DNA of 47,825 nucleotides from Dankookia rubra (GTDB lineage: Bacteria; Pseudomonadota; Alphaproteobacteria; Acetobacterales; Acetobacteraceae), in contig NZ_SMSJ01000044.1 in assembly GCF_004355005.1 (NCBI RefSeq), positions 1 to 47,825 of the forward strand. Reading direction: 5' to 3'. The position numbers and the translations under genes were made by a program. Every line of letters starts with the position of its first letter. Within the stretch, counting starts at the first letter, position 1. Shown here piece by piece: positions 32,943-40,301 of the stretch. The notes beneath the pieces are model-generated. The model searched no databases. It had not been told where the DNA came from and worked only from the letters and a program-made list of their open reading frames with translations.

Positions 32943-34201
32943 GCCTCACCCTCATCCTCGCCTTCGTGGCCCTGATGGTCGCCGTCATCCCTGTGGCGCA
33001 TGCCCTGGTCATTGCCTCCGGCTTTGCGTTGCTCTGGGACGGCGGCCTGCCTCTGCTGCTGGTTGCGCAGCAGATGTTCCAGCAGACCCAGTCCTTCCCG
33101 ATGCTGGCACTGCCCTTCTTCATCTTGGCCGGCACGCTGATCATGGAAGGCAAGCTCGGCGAGGAGTTGCTGCGCTTCTCTGGCGAGGTGATGCAGCGGT
33201 TGCGCGGGGGGGCGCTGTCGACGACCGTCGTGGGATCCGTGGTGTTCGGCGGCGTATCCGGCAGTGCGGTGGCAAATGCCAGCGCTCTCGGCTCCGTCCT
33301 GATCCCCTGGCAGAAGCGGCAGGGCTACCCGGCGGGGCTCTGCGCCGCCAACAACGCAACCTCCGCCGTCATCGACATCCTGATCCCGCCCTCTATCCCG
33401 ATGATCCTCTATGCGGTGGTCAGCGGCGTCAGCATCGGCGATCTCTTCATGGCCGGCGTGCTGCCGGGCATCCTCATGGCGGCCGGCTTCGTCGCGGTTT
33501 GCTGGTGGGAAGCCCGCCGCCTCGATCTGAGCACGGAGGTGCCGCCGCTCGACCCCGGCAAGCTGGCCCGTCTTGGCTTCTATGCTTTGCCGGCCCTCAT
33601 CCTGCCGGTGCTGATCCTGGTTGCGCTACGCTTCGGCTTTGCCACGCCGACCGAGATTGCCGTCATGGCGGTGCTGTACGCCTTGGTTGCGAGCCTGGTC
33701 ATCTACCGGGACCTGTCCTGGGCGCGCTTCCGCAGGGCGATGATCGATGCCGGCATCGCCACCGGTATCGTCATGATGGTCATCATGGGCAGCGCGGTGG
33801 CGAGCTGGATCCTCACCTACGACCAGGTGCCGCAACGCTTCGCTGAATGGGTGTCCACCACCTTGCACCAGCCCTGGCTGGTGATCCTGGCAATGAACAT
33901 CATCATGCTGGCAATCGGCGGCCCGCTGGACTTGGCCCCGGCGATCCTGCTGCTGGCGCCGATCTTCGTGCCGCTGGCACAGCAGATCGGGCTGGATTCG
34001 CTGCAGCTCGGCCTCATCATGGTCATCAACCTCGGCATCGGGCTCTACACGCCGCCGGTGGGGACGACCCTGTTCATCTCGTCCACCATCGCCGGGAGCA
34101 CCATGGCCGAGACGACGAGGGCGCTCTGGCCCTTCTTCTTCGTAGCGATCGCCTTGCTGGCGGCCGTCAGCTACATCCCGGCGCTGACGATCAAGTTCTG
34201 A
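32939..34201 (+). CDS. dctM: TRAP transporter large permease, DctM family
   Basis: A 420-residue membrane protein with about a dozen hydrophobic segments. Typical motifs are PMLALPFFILAGTLIMEGKL, VVFGGVSGSAVANASALGSV, then LIPWQKRQGYPAGLCAANNA, LIPPSIPMILYAVVSGVSIG, DLAPAILLLAPIFVPLAQQI and GLYTPPVGTTLFISSTIAG. It forms the sodium-coupled channel of the TRAP system with DctQ. Starts inside the dctQ stop. A strong stem-loop follows 36 bases after its stop, marking the operon end. Confidence 0.94.
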   Translation: MSLTLILAFVALMVAVIPVAHALVIASGFALLWDGGLPLLLVAQQMFQQTQSFPMLALPFFILAGTLIMEGKLGEELLRFSGEVMQRLRGGALSTTVVGSVVFGGVSGSAVANASALGSVLIPWQKRQGYPAGLCAANNATSAVIDILIPPSIPMILYAVVSGVSIGDLFMAGVLPGILMAAGFVAVCWWEARRLDLSTEVPPLDPGKLARLGFYALPALILPVLILVALRFGFATPTEIAVMAVLYALVASLVIYRDLSWARFRRAMIDAGIATGIVMMVIMGSAVASWILTYDQVPQRFAEWVSTTLHQPWLVILAMNIIMLAIGGPLDLAPAILLLAPIFVPLAQQIGLDSLQLGLIMVINLGIGLYTPPVGTTLFISSTIAGSTMAETTRALWPFFFVAIALLAAVSYIPALTIKF

Positions 34202-34236
34202 AGCGCGCGGACGCGGGGCGATGGCCGCTGCGACGG

Positions 34237-34271
34237 TGGCGCTGCCTGCCCGGCTTGGTCTGGCAGCGCCA
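34237..34271 (+). terminator. Stem-loop after the TRAP operon
   Basis: TGGCGCTGCC (34237-34246) and GGCAGCGCCA (34262-34271) pair perfectly around a 15-base loop, 36 bases beyond the dctM stop. No T-run follows on the plus strand. Position and stem strength support termination or 3'-end protection of the operon mRNA. Confidence 0.5.
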
Positions 34272-34450
34272 AGAAAAGCCGGTGCGCTCTCGTCGGCGAG
34301 CCTTCATGCTTCGGAAGAACTCCGGTGCAGGCACCAAGCGTCAAAGTGCCGCCACTTGGCACCGGACACGCGACGGGCACCGGGGGCGTCGGTGGTTCCG
34401 ATGTGGCCGAGCCGTGCAGTCCCGAAGTGCCGTGGTGCGGTCTCGCGGTG

Positions 34451-34836
34451 CTGCAGCATGTAGGGCCCGGGATGCTGACCAAGCCAGACCGGAGCGAGCG
34501 CAGGATGCGCGAAGGAGTGGCTCGCGGCGATGGTCAGCCCCGCCTTCCGCAGCGCGGCACGGCCGGAGGCGCGGCCCTATTCGAGCCGGCCGCCGAAGGC
34601 GCTGCCGCCGAGGACGCGGGAGCCCTGGGCACGGAGTTCGTCCCGCAGCGCCCCGCGGCCGACCCGCTCGACCCAGCCCGGCACCGCCCGCCAGTCCGCG
34701 ACGCAGTTGATCGGACCGCCGCAGGCGCGTTGCTCCGGCGGACCCGGGGGGGAAACCCGGACCTCGTGGCCGTCGCGCGGAGCGACAGGTAGACGCCGCC
34801 GGGGAAGGCGCACGCGCCTATGGCAAGGATCCGCAT
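34451..34836 (-). pseudogene. Degraded PurD-like ATP-grasp ligase
   Basis: From ATG 34836 the minus strand reads MRILAIGACAFPGGVYLSLR and then, after a one-base shift near 34775, RDGHEVRVSPPGPPEQRACG, then ADWRAVPGWVERVGRGALRD and ELRAQGSRVLGGSAFGGRLE. A TAG at 34577-34579 interrupts it. The same frame resumes as GRAALRKAGLTIAASHSFAH up to HPGPYMLQ before fading near 34451. The order resembles the N-terminal and pre-ATP-grasp parts of phosphoribosylamine-glycine-ligase-like proteins; the catalytic ATP-grasp core is missing. I infer a frameshifted, truncated gene. The true purD must lie elsewhere. Confidence 0.62.
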
Positions 34837-35251
34837 GCGTGTTCCGGCTCCGAAGTCCGGCCGGTGGCACCGGCGATCCTGGCGGGCCCGCGGCCATGCG
34901 CGCGGCGTCGCGGACTCCTCAAGGCCGGCCGCCGGACTGGCTGGGGCTCGGCGCAACGGGAACCCGGGCCGGGCCGCTTGGCGCGGAGCCTATCGGGAGG
35001 TCCATGCCCGTGCCATGGTTTCGGCAGGGGAGGATGCGCCATGCAGGACCGGTGTCTTCACGGGGTCGTGGCCGGCCGCGGTGCGGCGGATCGTCCGGCC
35101 GGCCAGCGGGCCGGCACGCCGCGCCGGTGATGCAGACGCCCGGCGCCCCGCCCCGGCAGGCGGCCGTCACGCGGAGAAGGTCCCCGGTCCAGGGTGGCGG
35201 GCGATGGTCCGGCGGCGAAGGCCACCTGGCAAGAAACAGGAGAAAGCCATC
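34837..35251. other. No identifiable feature
   Basis: About 415 bases of GC-rich sequence with open frames on both strands but no recognisable protein, repeat or RNA. It contains the AGGAGAAAG ribosome-binding site (35238-35246) of the next gene and should hold its promoter. Confidence 0.5.
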
Positions 35252-36472
35252 GTGATACATCGCATCCTGCTGGCCGCGCTGCTCGCCGGTCTCGCCGTGT
35301 TGGCTGCCGCGGCGCAGCCGGCGCCGCGGCGGGAAGCGATCCGCATCGGCATCCTCAGCGACCTGTCGGGCAGTTTCGCCGATGTCGCCGGTCCCGGCTC
35401 GGTCGTCGCGGCGCAACTGGCGGTGGAGGATTTCGGCGGCCGCGCCGCCGGGCTGCCGGTGCGGATCCTTTCGGGCGACCACCAGAACCGTGCCGATACC
35501 GGCTCCGCCCTCGCCCGCCGGTGGTTCGACACGGAAGGCGTGGATGCGGTGGTGGACCTGCCTAATTCGGCGATCGCGCTGGCGGTCGGCGAGGTCGCGC
35601 GCAGCGCCAACCGCGTGGCCCTGGTGACCGCGGCCGTCGCCAGCCGCCTGACCGGCGATGCCTGCTCGCCCAACCTGATCCACTACGCGCTCGACACCTG
35701 GTCGATGTCCAACGTGCCGAGCCGTGCCCTGGTGCAGGCGGGCGGGGAGACCTGGTTCTACGTCACCGCCGACTACGCCTTCGGCCACGACCTCGAGAAG
35801 CAGTCGATGGATGCGGTGACCCGGGCGGGCGGCAAGGTGCTGGGCGCGGTCCGGCATCCGCTGGGCACCACCGATTTCTCCGCCGTGCTGCTGCAGGCCC
35901 AGGCCTCCCGCGCCAAGGTCGTGGCGCTTGCCAATTCGCAGGCGGATTTCATCAACGGCATGAAGCAGACCGCGGAATTCGGCGTCGCGCGGCGCGGGCA
36001 GCGCGTGGTCGGCCTCGCGGTCTACGTCTCGGACATCGTCTCGCTGGGCCTCGAGGCGACGCAGGGCGCGAGCGTGGTCGGCAACTGGTACTGGGACCTG
36101 AACGACGGCACGCGCGGCTTCGCCCGCCGCTTCGGCGAAAGGATGGGCGGCCGCATGCCGACCGACCTCCAGGCCAATGTCTATGCCGCCGTGACACATT
36201 TCCTGCGCGCCGCGGATGCGCTGGGCGGTGCCGCCGATGGCCGGGCCGTCGTCGCCCGGATGAAGGCAATGCCGACGCAGGACGCGATCTTCGGCGGCGG
36301 GATGATCCGCGCCGATGGCCGCCGCATCAGCCCGGTCTATCTTTTCACCGTCAAGGCGCCGGCGGACTCCAGCGGCCGCTACGACGTCTACCGCGTCGAG
36401 CGGGAGGTGCCGGCCGAGGAGGCCTACCGCCCGCTCGAGCAGGGCGGCTGCCCTCTCTCCCGCGGGGGCTGA
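35252..36472 (+). CDS. ABC transporter substrate-binding protein, branched-chain amino acid (LivJ) type
   Basis: A 406-residue periplasmic receptor. The start is GTG 35252 with AGGAGAAAG upstream; the leader IHRILLAALLAGLAVLAAAA ends near QPAPRR. The Peripla_BP_6 fold shows IRIGILSDLSGSFADVAGPG, VRILSGDHQNRADTGSALAR, FYVTADYAFGHDLEKQSMDA and VVALANSQADFINGMKQ. No permease or ATPase genes are near, so it is an orphan receptor, and it is followed by a monooxygenase gene. It may sense or deliver the monooxygenase substrate. A very strong hairpin separates the two genes. Confidence 0.9.
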   Translation: MIHRILLAALLAGLAVLAAAAQPAPRREAIRIGILSDLSGSFADVAGPGSVVAAQLAVEDFGGRAAGLPVRILSGDHQNRADTGSALARRWFDTEGVDAVVDLPNSAIALAVGEVARSANRVALVTAAVASRLTGDACSPNLIHYALDTWSMSNVPSRALVQAGGETWFYVTADYAFGHDLEKQSMDAVTRAGGKVLGAVRHPLGTTDFSAVLLQAQASRAKVVALANSQADFINGMKQTAEFGVARRGQRVVGLAVYVSDIVSLGLEATQGASVVGNWYWDLNDGTRGFARRFGERMGGRMPTDLQANVYAAVTHFLRAADALGGAADGRAVVARMKAMPTQDAIFGGGMIRADGRRISPVYLFTVKAPADSSGRYDVYRVEREVPAEEAYRPLEQGGCPLSRGG

Positions 36473-36477
36473 GGGGA

Positions 36478-36512
36478 CCGCGGATCGGGCCGCCGGGCGG
36501 CCCGACCCGCGG
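36478..36512 (+). repeat. Near-perfect palindrome between the receptor and monooxygenase genes
   Basis: CCGCGG-A-TCGGGCCGCC at 36478-36494 mirrors GGCGGCCCGA-C-CCGCGG at 36496-36512, with one mismatch (A36484/C36506) and a one-base centre. The hairpin starts six bases after the receptor stop. Its last two bases enter the GGAGG ribosome-binding site (36511-36515) of the ATG at 36520. It may act as a terminator or attenuator, or hide the ribosome-binding site. Confidence 0.7.
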
Positions 36513-36519
36513 AGGGACG

Positions 36520-38364
36520 ATGGCGAGGCACGGAGCCCCGGCGGCTCATCGAGGAATGGCGGAGACGGCGATGGACGATTTCGATCAATCCTTGCAGGCG
36601 TTCCAGCGCGCGGAGCAGGCGCGGCGCGCGGCCATGGACTGGCTGGGGGCTTTCGAGGCGGCGCTCGCATCCGGCGACGCTGGCCGCATCGGCGCCCTGT
36701 TCCACGATGACGCGCATTGGCGGGACATCCTGGCCTTCACCTGGACCTATGCTTCGGCCGCGGGCCGGGAAGGCATCGCCGCGCGCCTCGCCGAGGCCCA
36801 GGCGCGCACCGCCGCGCATGGCTTCCACCTGCCGCGGCACCGCAAGCCGCCGCGGCAGGTGAAACGCCTTGGCATCGACAGCATCGAGGCGATCTTCGAG
36901 TTCGCCACGGCGGAAGGCGGCGGAGCCGGCATCATCCGCCTGTCGCCGGCCGGCGAGGGCGAAGGGGAGATGAAGGCCTGGCTCCTCTCGACCACGCTTG
37001 AATCACTGGCCGGCCATGCGGAGAGGATCGGCGCCAACCGGCCGACCGGCGCCGCTTATTCGCGGAATTTCGGCGGCGACAACTGGGCCGACATGCGCCG
37101 GAAGGCCAGCGCCTACGAGGACGGCGAACCGGCAGCGCTCGTGATCGGCGCCGCCCAGGCGGGCCTCTCGATCGCCGCGCGCCTCAATCAGCTTGGCGTC
37201 GACACGCTCGTCGTCGAGAAATGGCCGCGCATCGGCGACAGCTGGCGCCAGCGCTACCATTCGCTCGCCCTGCACAACTCGATCCACCTGAACCACCTGC
37301 CCTACATGGAATTCCCGCCGACCTGGCCGAAATACATCCCGAAAGACATGCTGGGAAACTGGTTCGAGTTCTACGCCGATGCCATGGAGATCAACTGCTG
37401 GACCGGCACCGAATTCGTCGGCGCCTCCCGCGACGCGGAGGCCGGATGCTGGACCGCCCGGCTGAGGCGCGCCGACGGCACCGAGCGGATCGTCCGGCCC
37501 CGGCATCTCGTCTTCGCCAACGGAGTCAGCAGCTATCCCATGATCCCGGACCTGCCGGGGCTCGCGGCGTTCAAGGGGCAGGTCATCCACTCCGAAGGCT
37601 TCGACAGCGGCGCGGCCTGGCAGGGGAAGCGCGCGCTCATCCTCGGCACCGGCAGCAGCGCCAACGACATTGCGCTCGACCTGCACAGCCATGGCGTGGA
37701 CACGACGCTCATCCAGCGAGGGTCGACGACGGTCATCTCGATCGACCCGAGCGCCAGGCTGAACGAGGCCATCTGGGACGAGGGCGGGCCGCTCGAGGAT
37801 TGCGACCTGATCGTCTCCTCCGCGACGCCGCCGCTGATCCTGAAGGGCTACAGGGCGGTGACCAGGCGCATGCTCGAGCTCGACCGGGAGATGATCGAAG
37901 GCCTCAGGCGCATCGGCTTCAAGCACGACGTGGGCGAGGACGAGGCCGGCCACCAGATGAAGTATTTCCGGCGCGGCGGCGGCTACAACCTCGATGCGGG
38001 CAGCTCGGCCCTCATGATCGCGGGTCGGCTCGGCCTGCTGCAGTACGACGACATCGAGCGCTTCGTCGAAACCGGCGCGCTGCTCAAGGACGGATCGGTG
38101 GTGCCCGCCGATCTCCTCGTCCTGGCGACGGGCTACTATCCGCAGCAGGAGCTCGTCCGGCGCGCGCTCGGCGAGGCGATGGTGGACCGCATCGGACCGG
38201 TCTGGGGCCTCGGCGAGGACGGCGAGCTGAACAACATGTACCGGCGCACGCCGCAGGAGGGCCTTTGGTTCATCGCCGGCGGCCTGTCGCAATGCAGGAT
38301 CAACTCGAAATACCTGGCCCTGCAGATCAAGGCGGTCGAGTTCGGGAAGCTTGGCCCGCTCTGA
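36520..38364 (+). CDS. FAD/NAD(P)-dependent monooxygenase with N-terminal SnoaL/NTF2-like domain
   Basis: A protein of up to 614 residues. The first 180 or so form an NTF2/SnoaL-like module (AMDWLGAFEAALASGDAGRI, GALFHDDAHWRDILAFTWTY). The rest is a flavin monooxygenase of the YUCCA/FMO type: FAD site LVIGAAQAGLSIAARLNQLG near residue 207 (GAAQAG in place of the usual GGGxAG), VVEKWPRIGDSWRQRYHSLA, HNSIHLNHLPYMEFPPTWPK, NADP site LILGTGSSANDIALDLHSHG near residue 372, and the closing LVLATGYYPQQELV. ATG 36520 has GGAGG only four bases upstream; ATG 36571 (MDDFDQ), with GGAG six bases upstream, is equally good and avoids the hairpin. The substrate is unknown. Confidence 0.88.
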   Translation: MARHGAPAAHRGMAETAMDDFDQSLQAFQRAEQARRAAMDWLGAFEAALASGDAGRIGALFHDDAHWRDILAFTWTYASAAGREGIAARLAEAQARTAAHGFHLPRHRKPPRQVKRLGIDSIEAIFEFATAEGGGAGIIRLSPAGEGEGEMKAWLLSTTLESLAGHAERIGANRPTGAAYSRNFGGDNWADMRRKASAYEDGEPAALVIGAAQAGLSIAARLNQLGVDTLVVEKWPRIGDSWRQRYHSLALHNSIHLNHLPYMEFPPTWPKYIPKDMLGNWFEFYADAMEINCWTGTEFVGASRDAEAGCWTARLRRADGTERIVRPRHLVFANGVSSYPMIPDLPGLAAFKGQVIHSEGFDSGAAWQGKRALILGTGSSANDIALDLHSHGVDTTLIQRGSTTVISIDPSARLNEAIWDEGGPLEDCDLIVSSATPPLILKGYRAVTRRMLELDREMIEGLRRIGFKHDVGEDEAGHQMKYFRRGGGYNLDAGSSALMIAGRLGLLQYDDIERFVETGALLKDGSVVPADLLVLATGYYPQQELVRRALGEAMVDRIGPVWGLGEDGELNNMYRRTPQEGLWFIAGGLSQCRINSKYLALQIKAVEFGKLGPL

Positions 38365-38406
38365 GGCGGCCCGCCTGCCCCGCCCCGGCGTCGCCGCGGC
38401 GCCGCG

Positions 38407-39543
38407 TCAGCGGACCGCGGGGGCGGGCCAGCCATGCGAGTTCTCCGACCCCGGTCGGTTCTTCAGCCACCAGGACCAGTCCTGCGGCAGGACCGAGAAC
38501 GGGTCGTCATGCGCCAGCTCCCGCGCGGCCCAGACCGGCCAGTGCGGGTTGGCGAGCGCCGGGCGGCCGAGGAAGACCAGGTCGATCAGCTCCTCGCGGA
38601 TCACCCGGTCGGCGATCGCCGGCGTGCCGAGGTTCCAGCTGACCGCGACCGGGATGCCGCACTCGCGCCGGACGCGGTTGCCCCGCTCCACCATGAAGGC
38701 GGCCTGGGAGAAGGGCGGCTCGCGCAGGTCGTCGGTGTTCATCCCGAGGCTGAGGTCGGCCAGGTCCAGCCCGTGCCGCTTCAACGCGCCGACCGCCCAG
38801 ACCGCGTCGTCGAATTGCACGCCCTCCGGATGGAAGTCGTCGGAGCCGAGCCGCATGGTCAGCGGCAGCCGCTCCGGCCAGACGGCGCGCACGGCGTCCA
38901 GCGCCTCGCGGTGGAAGCGCAGGCGGTTCTCCAGGCTGCCGCCATAGGCGTCCGTCCGCTGGTTGGCGAGTGGCGAGAAGAAGCTCGCACCGAGATAGCC
39001 ATGGGCGAAATGCATCTCCAGCCACTCGAAGCCGGCCGCGAGCGCCCGCTGCGCGGCGTCGGCATAGGCCTGGTGCAGGGCAAGGATCTCGTCGACGCTC
39101 AGCGCCTGGACGGGGTAGGGGTAGCGGCCGCCATACGGGATGGCCGAGGGCCCGCGCACCTGCCAGCCATCCGGGTGGTCCGGGGCGATCTGCCGCTTGC
39201 CTTCCCAGGGCTTCTGCTCGCTGCCCTTGCGCCCGGTATGGCCGAGCTGGATGGCGGGCACGGCGCCCATCTCCTTCACCAGGGCACAGACGCGGGCGAG
39301 GCCCTCGATCTGGTCGTCGTCCCAGAGGCCGGCGCAGCAGGTGCCGGTGCGGCCGTCGGGGGTGATGGCGATCTGTTCGGGGAAGACCAGGCCGAATCCG
39401 CCGGCGGCGCGCGAGCCCATCAGCATGAGGTGGTAGTCGCCCACCTTGCCGTCCACCGACCGGTACATGGTCATGGGCGACATGGCGACGCGGTTGCGGA
39501 GAGTGATGCCCTTGAGGGTATAGGGGCTGAACAGATCGGGCAT
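38407..39543 (-). CDS. NADH:flavin oxidoreductase, old yellow enzyme family (YqjM-like)
   Basis: A 378-residue FMN enzyme. It opens LFSPYTLKGITLRNRVAMSP, then MTMYRSVDGKV; AIQLGHTGRKG and DGWQVRGPSAIPYGG follow. The active site is FEWLEMHFAHGYLGASFFSP with both His, then RTDAYGGSLENRLRFH. The FMN phosphate site is DLVFLGRPALANPHWPV. The CCAGLWDDDQIEG segment is characteristic of the YqjM-like class rather than the NemA class at 22396. Convergent with the monooxygenase and possibly part of the same degradative setting. The start 39543 is set by homology. Confidence 0.93.
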   Translation of the reverse strand: MPDLFSPYTLKGITLRNRVAMSPMTMYRSVDGKVGDYHLMLMGSRAAGGFGLVFPEQIAITPDGRTGTCCAGLWDDDQIEGLARVCALVKEMGAVPAIQLGHTGRKGSEQKPWEGKRQIAPDHPDGWQVRGPSAIPYGGRYPYPVQALSVDEILALHQAYADAAQRALAAGFEWLEMHFAHGYLGASFFSPLANQRTDAYGGSLENRLRFHREALDAVRAVWPERLPLTMRLGSDDFHPEGVQFDDAVWAVGALKRHGLDLADLSLGMNTDDLREPPFSQAAFMVERGNRVRRECGIPVAVSWNLGTPAIADRVIREELIDLVFLGRPALANPHWPVWAARELAHDDPFSVLPQDWSWWLKNRPGSENSHGWPAPAVR

Positions 39544-39708
39544 GGGGCCTGCCGGTGCGGTGCCAAGGATCGCTGGATAGTGGCGGATCGCGCCACCGCT
39601 GACGAGCGCCCCGATCTGTCCGCTCCGGCGGCGAGGCGCGCTCGCGCAGGGCAGGGCCGCCGGATCTGGCGTGGTTCCCGCCTCCGGGGAGGCGGCCGCC
39701 AATCGGCT

Positions 39709-39975
39709 TGTGCGATGAGCAGGCCGGCCCTGCAGGGCATGGCGCGGGACCTCGGGCCGCGCGGGATCACGGTGAGCGTCGCGCAGCCCAGGCCGATCGA
39801 CACCAACACGGACCTGGCGGACGGGCCGCTCGACGACCTCGTCCACGCCGCCATGGCCTTCAAGCGGCATGGGCGACCGGTGGACGTGGCCGGGATGGTG
39901 GCCGGGCTGGCAGGGCCGAAGGCGGGGTTCGTGACCGGGGCGATGCACAGGATCGACGGCGGCTTCGGCGCCTGA
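39709..39975 (+). pseudogene. C-terminal half of an SDR oxidoreductase
   Basis: The frame ending at 39975 reads CAMSRPALQGMARDLGPRGI, then TVSVAQPRPIDTNTDLADGP and VTGAMHRIDGGFGA, the second half of an SDR. At the position of the catalytic YxxxK it has CAMSR, so both Tyr and Lys are replaced. No Rossmann-loop half precedes it; similarity begins abruptly near 39709. A relic, not an enzyme. Confidence 0.75.
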
Positions 39976-40301
39976 GGACACCGGACCCTGTCCGTGCGGA
40001 AGCGACCCTTTGGCCGGCGCCGGTGCGGCGCGCGAGCACCACCGCGGGATGGCCGGCGGTTCCCTGGCGCTGCTGGGTCCGAATGAAGGTGCGCTGGCGG
40101 TCGGAGCGGCCGCCAGCGCCGCGGCGTCTTCGGCGCAAGCGCTTCGCCCTGTTTTCGCCGCATTTCCGGTCCGCCCTGGCTGAGGCGCCATCGGATATAT
40201 CGGTCACCGCCACGCCCGGCCCGCCAGACCCCGGTGCAGGCCGCTGCCGCTATATCGTCGCGTCGACGTTGTATTCATAACGACATGGAGGACGACGCCG
40301 C
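39976..40301. other. Intergenic region with AT-rich promoter candidate
   Basis: No supported gene. The last 60 bases are the most AT-rich here (TCGGATATATCGGTC, GCTATATCGTC). They include GTTGTATTCATAAC, an imperfect dyad, and GGAGG 11 bases before the next ATG. This is a likely promoter and possible operator of the receptor gene at 40302. Confidence 0.4.

Noticed and set aside
31349-34201. TRAP transporter assigned to C4-dicarboxylates
   Set aside because: Only the family is supported; the operon partners are carbohydrate enzymes, so a C4-dicarboxylate substrate is not favoured.
34820-35251. In-frame extension upstream of the ABC receptor
   Set aside because: The extension is Arg/Pro-rich without motif, while GTG 35252 has a ribosome-binding site and starts a signal peptide.
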